The translations under genes and the position numbers were made by a program. A DNA stretch of 24,389 nucleotides from Zelonia costaricensis (Eukaryota; Euglenozoa; Kinetoplastea; Trypanosomatida; Trypanosomatidae). Location of the stretch: assembly GCA_030849075.1 (NCBI GenBank), contig JASAOO010003137.1, positions 1 to 24,389 of the forward strand, read 5' to 3'. The notes below the pieces were generated by a model that saw only the letters and a list, made by a program, of their open reading frames with translations, was not told the DNA's origin and made no database searches. Of the stretch, positions 8,966 through 17,587 are shown piece after piece (the stretch's first letter is position 1; the number at the start of each line of letters is the position of its first letter).

Positions 8966-10345
8966 CAGCAGAGGAGGGAGAGAGGGGAGGAGGAAGAGAC
9001 ACACCCAAAGGCAGAAAAACAAAAACAAAAAAAAAAGAAGGCGTGGAAAGAGCAGAGAGAGAGAGGGACGGAGGGGGGAGGGCGACGAGGTGCAAGGGCA
9101 AGAGGCGGTGTGCCTGCAGCGCTTTCACTCGAGGCACGTGGCGCGGGTGTAGTGGCACGTGTGCGTGCGTGTGCGCAAAGCAATAGAAGGCGGCGGTGTG
9201 GGATGGGGGAGGGTTCACAGGAGACCCGAACGTGGCGGCTCTCTTCCAGGTTGTATGACTACACTTCTTTTTTCTTCTTGTCGCTTACGGTGAGGAAAAA
9301 AGGGGGAAGGGAAAAACGAGAAACTAGGTGAGCGCTAGATTAACTGAACTGTGCTCTGGCGCAGGGAGAAGGGCGCGGAGGTGGTGCAGAACGCGCGAGT
9401 GGTGCGTGGGGTGTGTGGCGGTGTGAGGCACGCATAAAAAAGTGACGCAAAGTGTCAAGAGAAAGGGGAGGGCGAGAAGGAGAGAGAGCCAGAAGCAGTG
9501 AAAGAGGAGCAACCTTGGAAAAACAGAAAGCTGGCACTCTGTATATGCGTGCATTGCACTTGCGTGGTGCCGTCAGTGGTGCTGTGGTTGTGCACTCACG
9601 GACGACTCACTGACACGCCTCCTCAACGGCCCGCGGTGCGAGAGATCGACAGAGCCTTCCAACAAACGAGCAAGACTGTTGCAAGAGAGGGGAGGAGGCT
9701 TTGCTGGGTGCGAAGCGCGCTGTCGCGCGTGTACAGCCGCGCCCCCTTCTTTTCAGAACTTCTCTTGCTTGCGTGTGTGCGTGTGTCTTTGTGTCTTTTT
9801 CATTGAACTGCGTTTGCGGCAGATCAGCGAAGAAGCTCCCCAAACGCCAACAGAGTAGGCGCCCTGTACAGACAAGAAAGACGCGCGGCGGCAGGTGAGA
9901 CACAGAGCGCGACGGATAATGGAGAGTGGGGGGGGGCGCGGGAGCTTTGCTCGGAGGCAGCCGCTGCCCACCCACCCACCCCCCTGGTGAAGAAGAGAGA
10001 GGGAAGTGAAGAAAGCGGCGCCGACAATTTGCAGTTTTTCTTTTTTTTCTCAGACACCGACACGGAAGAGAGAGAGAGACGGCGTACCAAAAAGGCAAAG
10101 GAGCGGTAAGGCGAGGCACTGTCTTTGCGCCGGTGCGCACAGCACAGCAGAAGACCAGCTCGCAAACACAAAAGAAAGCCGCGATGGCGACACGCATGGG
10201 CGCGCACACAGCGTCCCACGCGCCACGCACACACACGCGAAGAGATGAGCCAGACTATGGCGCGAACGTGACTGCGTCGCTGCCACCTCGTCTCTTGCCC
10301 GTTGATGCGCCCGCGGTTCCCCGGTCAACTCGTTGCCTCGCCGCC

Positions 10346-11416
10346 TCACTGCCACCTCGACTTGAGCAGCTCAAAGAGGCCCATGGTAATGGCAGCGTTC
10401 GGTGCCGTATAGACGACGCGCGAGCCGGTCCCCTTCCACAGCGCCCGCACGCCTTCGTCCCGCATCAGGGCCGATAGGCCGTCAAGCAGTCCGTGGTACT
10501 GGTACGCGAAGAGCGCCGGGCTCGCCACCCCGGCCTGGCGCATGTGCAGCACCGCGCGCTGGACCTGCAGACGCGTCTTGACCAGCTCCAGCGGGTTCGT
10601 GACCAGCGACGCGACAACGTTGCCGCCCGCGCCAGCGAGGAGGGCCACCGTAAACTTGGCTGACGGCGGCAGCTCGGGTTGCGCCGACGACGGGGACTCT
10701 GCACCGACTGCGGCGGCGACGCGGGGCGGCGGTGCTGCGTACCGCCGCCCCAGCACGCTCGTGAAGTACTCGTAAGACACGAAGTAGACGGCGGAGAACG
10801 GGCCAAAGCTGGCAAGGGTGGAACCGTACCCCTTGTAGAGGCCGCGCAGTCCCTCGTGCGTCAGTATGCGCCGCAGCGCGTCCACACTGCTGGTGTAGCG
10901 CCCCGCAAGGGTCGGCGGCTGCGACTGCAGGCGCTCCTTGGACACGTCCATGGGGACCCACACCACGCAGCTCACCGCCTCGGCGGCCAGCCCGCACACA
11001 AAGTAGCGCAGACTGGCCGGCGTCGCCGCGGCAGCAGCGAGGAGAGGCCGCGGGAGGGCGCCAGCCGCGTCACCGCCTTCAACGCCGCCGTTGTTGCCGG
11101 CGCGCTCGCCCAGGGCGGCCCACGTCGTGCTGCACCAGTCGTACGTGGTGAGGTAGAGGGCCACCCCAGGCGCCGCACCGAGGGCCGCGATGCCAACGCC
11201 GCGGTAGAAGCCAGCGATGCCCTCACAGGCCCAGATCGCACGCGCCGACTGCGCAAACGACGGCCGCGTCGGGGACGGCAGGGAGGCCGCTGCCGCCGCA
11301 GAGGCGGTCAGGTGATCGCCGGCAAAGCCGGTGAAGGTGACGGTCTTGATGGTGTCCAGTGGATGGCACACGAGCCGGGCGCACATGCCGGCAACAGCCG
11401 CGCAGAGCATCTCCAT
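10346..11416 (-). CDS. Mitochondrial carrier family (SLC25-type) protein, substrate unknown
   Basis: The protein has 356 residues from the ATG at 11414-11416 to TGA at 10346-10348. It should be a six-helix inner mitochondrial membrane transporter built from three repeats. The carrier signatures P-x-[DE]-x-x-[KR] are PLDTIK (residues 19-24), PMDVSK (155-160) and PLELVK (275-280), each in the expected place about 120-136 residues apart. Following motifs such as EGxxGFYRG, EGLRGLYKG and EGVRALWKG complete each repeat. Loops at about 108-132 and 226-252 are longer than usual and Ala/Gly/Pro-rich. The open frame extends 36 codons further to a GTG at 11524 just after an in-frame TGA, but it holds no ATG. 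The first ATG after the predicted acceptor is the one chosen, and helix 1 begins there. The first repeat has Val-Thr after the signature Lys-Thr where many carriers have Arg-Leu-Gln. I cannot assign a substrate. Confidence 0.9.
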   Translation of the reverse strand: MEMLCAAVAGMCARLVCHPLDTIKTVTFTGFAGDHLTASAAAAASLPSPTRPSFAQSARAIWACEGIAGFYRGVGIAALGAAPGVALYLTTYDWCSTTWAALGERAGNNGGVEGGDAAGALPRPLLAAAAATPASLRYFVCGLAAEAVSCVVWVPMDVSKERLQSQPPTLAGRYTSSVDALRRILTHEGLRGLYKGYGSTLASFGPFSAVYFVSYEYFTSVLGRRYAAPPPRVAAAVGAESPSSAQPELPPSAKFTVALLAGAGGNVVASLVTNPLELVKTRLQVQRAVLHMRQAGVASPALFAYQYHGLLDGLSALMRDEGVRALWKGTGSRVVYTAPNAAITMGLFELLKSRWQ

Positions 11417-11613
11417 ACTGCGCGCTGACGGACTCGCTCTCTCTCTTGATGAAGTGCGGCTCTTTGCCCGTGCGGGAGGCTCGCCTGGACTAGGTGGCAG
11501 GCGTATGTCCACAGCCGAGGCCACTCAATTTACACGCCGTTGAGAGTCACGGGGACGCACACACGGGCCTCGGAAAACGACGGGGTGTAGTCCGCGGTCC
11601 CCCGCTGCACTCT
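11417..11613 (-). other. 5' UTR of the mitochondrial carrier gene
   Basis: The predicted leader is 197 nt with no ATG on the minus strand. Its 3' part (11417-11524) is open in the carrier frame and would encode an Arg/Ser/Pro-rich extension if a non-AUG start were used. Confidence 0.5.
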
Positions 11614-11770
11614 CTGTGTTGGCGGGGGGGGGGGGTGAATAGACGAATTCAGATGATAGAGAAGCCGCGAGTCGCCGCAGGAGGGGGGAGAGGCGGTTGG
11701 TGGACGGCGGGCGGCGACGTCGGTGAGTGGTGGCGAGTGTACAAAGCAGGTAGGACACGCAGGGCCGCCT
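11614..11770 (-). promoter_or_regulatory. Predicted SL trans-splice acceptor of the carrier gene, with a poly-C tract
   Basis: The first AG (plus-strand CT at 11614-11615) comes after 153 bases (11768-11616) with no AG on the transcribed strand. The nearest pyrimidine run is a stretch of about 12 C residues (plus-strand G at 11624-11635) rather than the usual U-rich or mixed tract. Confidence 0.5.
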
Positions 11771-12993
11771 TGTGTGGTGCCGTGCGCGGTGCCAGTGGCG
11801 GAGAGGAAGCGGGGAGGGAACAGACACACAAACACGAGAGGTCGGAGCGAGGAGAGAGGAGGGTATCCTAGGGGAAGAGAGGCGGCTAACAGCGGCAGCT
11901 GCGCGGCCTACAGGTACATGCTTGGAAATGCGCATCCCTAGTTTGCGGGGGCAGCAGGGTGGGGGGGCGGAGGTGAGGAGGAGGAGGGGGGCAGAGAAGA
12001 AGCCTGCGGGAAAGAGGCGGGGGAAAGGGCACATGGACTCGGTATCCCACTCCCCCCGCCACCCCCGCCACCCTCCTCTCTTGCCATAGAGGCACACACG
12101 TCAGCAGTTGTCGCCAGGAATGCTGGCACTCGGGAGCCGGCCGTCCCGAGAGGCTGCGGGGCTGTTCGACGCTGTGTTGTCGCTCATTCTTTTTGTTTTA
12201 ACCTTTTTTTGTTCCTCTCGCCATTCGTGGCCTTTGTGAACCAGACGCGACGATCGTGGAACACAAAAACAGCGAGTGAATTGATTACCGGCTATGTCGA
12301 CGACAGCATTCCTGAACAGAAAAAAGGAGGTGGGGAAGGGAAATACCGAAGAAGAAGAAAAAAAAGAGGTGGAAAAACGATGGCGAAGAAGGAGCTGGGC
12401 CATCTTTGAGAACACAAATGAAAACAAGAAACGAAGGGCGGTGCGTTCCTTGACCATGGGCACGTAAACGAAAGGCGGAAGGAACGGGGAGAAGAAGCTG
12501 CGACTACGCCAACGCGACGGGCGAAAAGGGAAAAAAAGTGACAAGGAGGACGAGCAAAGGAGTGTGAGCGAGTTGTGAGCATGCAGAGCGAAAAAGGAGA
12601 GACAAGACGTCGAGCAGAGAGGAGGGCGCGCGACGAGCTCGAGCGCATTCACTGCGCAACGAGCGTGCAAGATCGAGGAGACCGAGACGAAGAGGAAGAA
12701 CAGGCGCGAGACACCACAGAATCAGTCGCAATGGAATATGCAACCGAGAACAGCATATGCTCGCTGTCGAGGTGCAATGTCTGGGGGGCTTTCGATAACC
12801 TCTAGTGCCTTGCGTTGGACCAGGCGCGTCGCCTGCCTTCTGGTTTCGCTTTTCGCATCCTCTCAGGCAACCTAGCTCCCTGCAGCCCTCGCGGCCATCG
12901 CGCAAGCTCTCACTCTCTCACACTGCATCTCTCGCGCGACACTCTGCGCCCACTCTCGCCTGCCACGCTCGAAACTGAGCCTGTCCTTGCGCC

Positions 12994-13014
12994 GCACACA
13001 CACACACACACACA
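12994..13014 (+). repeat. CA microsatellite
   Basis: About ten consecutive CA units. Confidence 0.9.
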
Positions 13015-13154
13015 AGCATCAAGGCGCGTTGGCAGGTGATGGTCGGTTCCTCGTAACTCTTGGTCGCTGCGGCCGAAGCGACGAGCGACGAAAACGGCGA
13101 TGACGACTCGTATCCACGCACAGGTGTGCCGCCTCACGTACACGCGAGCAAACA

Positions 13155-13177
13155 CACACACACACACACACACACAG
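13155..13177 (+). repeat. CA microsatellite
   Basis: About eleven consecutive CA units, 140 bp from the preceding CA run. Confidence 0.9.
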
Positions 13178-15510
13178 ATTCGAAGATGGGGCTTGAATGA
13201 GTGCCCTGGGGTACATCACACCCGATGCTGTTCAAAACATGCGAGCGCGGCCTTTTTTTCTCACTCTCCCCGATCCAGGTGGCACGATGAAGAAAAAAGG
13301 AACAGAAAAAAAGAGGGAGAAAGCCTGAGCGACTCGGTCTCGCGAAGACGTACGCACCGGCAGCGAGAAACGTTTCATACAAAAGGGGAGAGGGGCGGTT
13401 TGAGGGAGTGAGGGAAGGGGGGGGAGTTGCACAGCCAGCCGATTGAGCACCCGTCGAGGAGGGGGGGAGTGACGGCAAGTTGCGGGTTGGCGTTGAGAGG
13501 AGGCGACGGGATGTGGATGCGCGAGGCGCCCCAGGCTGAGCAGAAGCAGGAGTGATAAGAAAAATCAAGATGAAGTGGCGAATGCGTGCTCTACTTGCCG
13601 CGTCTCCTGCCTCCACATCAGCAAACAAAGAGGGCACACAAGTGTGTAAGAGAAAGGCGACGGGAGCAAGAGAAGAAAAAGAGAATGACAGGACGAGCAT
13701 CCGCGCGGCGCCGAGGAGGAACAGAGATTGGCCACATGAGGATGTCCTCGGGGTGGGGGGAGAGGGGAGGACGCACGCCATAGGGCGCGGAAAAGAAAGG
13801 GCAGAACATGCGAGAAAAAAAAAAGGCGTCGGCGCAGGTAAGATGCACCCAAGTAGTAATCGACACGAAGTGAGAGCTCGACGTGAGGAAACGAAAAAAA
13901 CAAAGACCGAAACGCAAGAAAGGGCGCAAACGGCAGGAGCCGCGTTGGTGTTACGCTTCACTGTAGGGGGAAAGTGGTTTGTTGACGCGCTGCTTTCAAG
14001 TTCTTCGTTTCGGGCTCGTGCCCCATCGCGGGGGCAATGGTGCTCGCCGTGTGCGTGACGAGGTGAGCGACGGAGGGGGAAAAGCAGAAAAAAAAAAAAA
14101 GGACAGCGCTGCAATACTTTTTTTTTTTGAAGGGAACGATCCTCTTGGATCGAGGGGCCTGAAAGGGAGACAGGGGAAAGGGAGTGGTCGCGCAAGCCGC
14201 TGCGTGTACGCGGGCGCACGTGAGTGCAGCCCGGCTGGCAGCGCGGGTGTCAGCGATGCTGTCTGTGAAGGGCGACGGGCGAACACGCACAGATGGCGGA
14301 CGGGGGCCACCAAATGAAAGCCACGCCGATAGAGAGCACGCAAGATGACAGGTAGAACGGGCGAGGCTCAAATGCGGAGGGAGGCGGGAGGAAAAGGGCG
14401 CAGGGAGGAGAGAGCGCCAGTGGGGAGGGGGGGACAGCTGGAGGGCAGGGATGGAAGGAGGAGAAGGAATAGGGTCTACGATATGGGTAGAGGTGAATGC
14501 ACCGCGCACGGCGCCGTCCGCGCGCGTATACGTCTCACCCACACCAGCACAGGGTGTTCTCTTGAAGGCGGAGAGGTTGAGACTGACAAGGAAAAAAAAG
14601 GGAGCATGCGGCCCCCGGTGCGCGAGAGAAGGCAGAGACCAGAAAGGCCACGCAGAGAGCAACCAAGAAGATGAGAAACAAAGACGGGCGAAGAAGTCAC
14701 AAAATCGCAGAGAAGCCGGAGAGGGTAAAAGTGTGGGCCATGAAAAGGAGCTCTTTTCTGTGGGGGGGGGACGCTCGCGTGCCAAGCTCAGCTCCAGCAG
14801 GTCGCAAGACTACACACACGACAAAGCGGTCCGCTCCGTCCTGTGAGATTGGGGACAGTGCAGGCTGCACACACATACACACGTGCACACGCACTTGATC
14901 AAAACGCAAAAAAAAAAAAGAGAAGACTCGTGTGCGGTGTGTATCATGGCTCCATCGATCGGCCTCCATGTCCGTTGCTCGCGACGCATACGCCGCGACG
15001 ACGGCCTTCGTCTGTGCATGTGCGTGTGTGAGTGTTTTGTTTATGGCATGCCTGTGGGGGCAGACTCCGCACCTTCGCGGGTCCCTATTGCATCTTTGCT
15101 CGAGAGCCAGGGGCCTCGCGGCGGGCGGGCATGAGATATCAGAACAACAAAAACAAAAGCCGTCGCTGGGCCCGACACGCGGCAAGCATGCAGTTGCCGC
15201 CCCGTGCGGCGTGGCCAGGCGAGCACCAGAATGGAGTACACTGAAGTGGCCGAACACAAAGCGGTGGCAATGCTGGCGAAGAACCACGCAGTGGCAAGGA
15301 GAGGCTGTGCAGCTGGGGGTGGACTCGTCAGCGGCCAGGCACACGTGCCTTTGACCGAGCAGACATGCACGCACACACGCGCGCGTGCCGAGGGGGGCCG
15401 CATCAGGAAGCTCTACTTACACTAGACCACGCCCCGTCAGGCGAGGGAAAAGAGTGAAATGAGGTCGACGGCACCATGGCAAAACACGCATCGGGCCGGC
15501 AGGCCGCCGC

Positions 15511-15540
15511 GACTATATATAGACGTTTATATATAGACTG
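15511..15540. repeat. Short direct repeat TATATATAGAC, spacer 3 bp
   Basis: The 11-bp unit occurs at 15514-15524 and again at 15528-15538. The first copy with its flank (GACTATATATAGAC) is nearly self-complementary. It is an AT-rich island inside purine-rich spacer DNA. Confidence 0.85.
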
Positions 15541-16696
15541 GAAACAAATGGAGGAGGGACGAGGAAGGCAGCTACCATGGAGGAGGAGGAGATGGGGAAA
15601 AGGGGCGGCAGTAACGTGCAAAGCAACTAGCAAACAGAAAGAGAGACAAGGCGGGAAGACAACGAGGGGAACAAAAGAAAAGGGAGAGGGGGAAGGGGCG
15701 GGGGGCAATTCGAAAAGGTCGTGGAGCTGAAAGCTACCAGGACGCGCAAATCGTGATGATCGTTTCCTTTTTTTTTTCTTGTAGAGTGTCTTCGCGGTGA
15801 TACTGGGGCTTTCGTGGCAGAGACGGATGCGGAAGAGATGAGTCAAGGAAAGCCCAGCATTGCCACGTCGATATTTGCGCAAATTGGGAGATGCCACGCG
15901 CACCTAAACAGTGGAAAGAAAAACAAAACAGAGGAGCCACACGCGCAAGAAAAAAAATGCTCACAAATCAATGAATCTGACGCCACACAACAGGTACCTC
16001 GACGGCGCACAGGGAAGAGAAGTAAAGGTGGTTGGGTTGAGGTGGACTGGGCACTTGTGTGTGTGTGTGAGTGCGGAATTGAGAAACAGCAACGCTCGCA
16101 CACGCACACACACAGACAGACACGTACGCAGTGATAGCACACCCGTCCACACAAGCTGAACATGATTCGACGCACGAGCTGCGTCCGTGAAAGGTCAATG
16201 TGGACTCGAGCAAAAGAGGTGAACACAGCAAGACGAGATGGGGAAAAGCCCCTAAAGAAGGACAACCAAGACAAGTAGATGCGCACACACACGGTGGAAA
16301 GAGGCGCAAAGCGAAAAACACGAGCACGATAGGGCAAGAGAGACCACACACACACACACACACAAAAGCACGCGCACGAAAGCATGACGGCACACACGTG
16401 CAAAGAAACAACAACCGAAACACGCACGCGTCTAAGCAGAGGCACGACAACACCAGAGCGAGGGATACAGACGGACGCAAGTGCACAACAGTGTCCGAGA
16501 AGAGGGGGGAGGTTGGCTGCATCACGGAGACACGCAAGAGGAAATGGGGGATGGAGGAAAGCACAAAGCGAACAAAAACAAGAAAACGCGCAACACAAAA
16601 GGAGGGAGAGAAAGAAAGAGAGAGAGAGTCCCGGAGGGGGGGAAAGAAGGAGGAAGGGCCAGTGACGCAGTTCGGGAACGCCGCGAAGGTCGACAT

Positions 16697-16987
16697 GCGC
16701 AGAGAGGCCAGCTACCGAAGGGGGATAGAAGACCCACGGCATGTGCAGAGTGAGCCAGCCACAACTATGTAGAGTGGAATAAGGAAGCGTGAGGTTTGAG
16801 GTCAGATCACGCGCTGGGGTGGAGCCGTGTGCGGCGTGCAGCTTCTCCGTTGAGGTGTAAAAGCGACGAGGTGGGGGACTGCCGAGGGGTGGGGGGAGAA
16901 GAAAGGAGGGGGCAAAGGAGACCTGGTGCCGTCGCGTTGTTATCGAAAGGCACACACACAGACACGCACACACCACGCAAAGAAAGA
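16697..16987. repeat. Tandem duplication, copy 1 (291 bp)
   Basis: This block starts GCGCAGAGAGGCCAG and ends in ACCACGCAAAGAAAGA. It is nearly identical to the block starting at 16989. By eye I count three substitutions and one 10-bp length difference. It lies in the 4E-IP1 downstream spacer. Confidence 0.95.
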
Positions 16988-16988
16988 N
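16988..16988. other. Ambiguous base N at the junction of the two duplicated blocks
   Basis: This is the only undetermined base in the window, and it sits exactly between the two copies. It may mark an assembly join rather than a simple sequencing ambiguity. Confidence 0.95.
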
Positions 16989-17289
16989 GCGCAGAGAGGC
17001 CAGCCACCGAAGGGGGATAGAAGACCCACGGCATGTGCAGAGTGAGCCAGCCACAACTATGTAGAGTGGAATAAGGAAGCGTGAGGTTTGAGGTCAGACC
17101 ACGCGCTGGAGTGGAGCCGTGTGCGGCGTGCAGCTTCTCCGTTGAGGTGTAAAAGCGACGAGGTGGGGGGACATTGGGGACGAGGGAGGGGTGGGGGGAG
17201 AAGAAAGGAGGGGGCAAAGGAGACCTGGTGCCGTCGCGTTGTTATCGAAAGGCACACACACAGACACGCACACACCACGCAAAGAAAGA
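16989..17289. repeat. Tandem duplication, copy 2 (301 bp)
   Basis: This copy follows the single N at 16988. It differs from copy 1 by CC for CT near the start, two changes around the GACCACGCGCTGG segment, and an extra 10 bp in the G-rich part (about 17165-17192). It runs on into AAAG units after the end of homology. Confidence 0.95.
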
Positions 17290-17453
17290 AAGAAAAAAAG
17301 TGAAGGGATCACACAAGCAGGCCTTGAGGGCACGAGCACATAAAAGAAAAAGGAGGGGCACACATCCGACATACGATGAAAAAGATGGCAGAGGAAGGGG
17401 AAGAGACGGAGGGGGGAGGGGGGCCCAGCTCGAAAGCCTGCACAGCCTTGCAT

Positions 17454-17454
<1 letters not shown>

Positions 17455-17504
<50 letters not shown>

Positions 17505-17507
17505 CAC
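17455..17507 (+). repeat. Long CA microsatellite in the 4E-IP1 3' UTR
   Basis: About 20 uninterrupted CA units are followed by two shorter runs separated by CG steps. The tract lies 80 bp downstream of the 4E-IP1 stop codon, so the mRNA would carry a GU-repeat. Confidence 0.95.
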
Positions 17508-17587
17508 GCCAACAAGACAAAAGGAAATCGGCGAGTGAAGAGGGCGGGACGCGAGTGTGCGTGGCAGAAAAGAGCGGCCGTGGGGTC

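Larger units (their letters stand above)
7207..10345 (-). other. Intergenic spacer; probable 3' UTR of the mitochondrial carrier gene
   Basis: No gene is supported in 3.1 kb. Contents: CA-rich stretch 7211-7260, GA run 7438-7455, compound GT/TTTG microsatellite 7689-7747, G-rich block 8081-8101, GT/CG alternating region about 8500-8583, CA runs 8893-8965, and paired G and C tracts at 9927-9937 and 9966-9985. A stretch of balanced composition without simple repeats lies at about 8600-8760. Open frames on both strands are repeat-derived. Confidence 0.6.
11771..17587 (-). other. Long intergenic spacer; probable 3' UTR of 4E-IP1
   Basis: No gene is supported in 5.8 kb. The plus strand is strongly purine-biased. 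It holds several CA runs, the TATATATAGAC direct repeat at 15514-15538, a compositionally balanced island at about 14940-15420, the 292-bp tandem duplication at 16697-17289, and a long CA tract at 17455-17507. Long minus-strand open frames here are Ser/Phe/Leu/Pro/Arg-rich and exist because a C/T-rich strand has few stop codons. If the whole spacer is transcribed as one UTR, it is unusually long. Confidence 0.6.

Noticed and set aside
9927..9985. G tract and C tract considered as a transcription terminator hairpin
   Set aside because: Pairing is imprecise and trypanosomatid polymerase II units do not end at such hairpins between co-directional genes.
12994..13177. Spaced CA runs considered as a CRISPR-like or satellite array
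   Set aside because: They are simple dinucleotide microsatellites without a repeat-spacer pattern, in a eukaryotic context.
13134..17054. Long minus-strand frames at 13134-14219, 13958-14785 and 15843-17054
   Set aside because: They are Ser/Phe/Leu/Pro/Arg-rich with repeat-derived Cys-Val and Thr-His runs, they overlap in different frames, and they arise because a C/T-rich strand has few stop codons. None has an identifiable domain.
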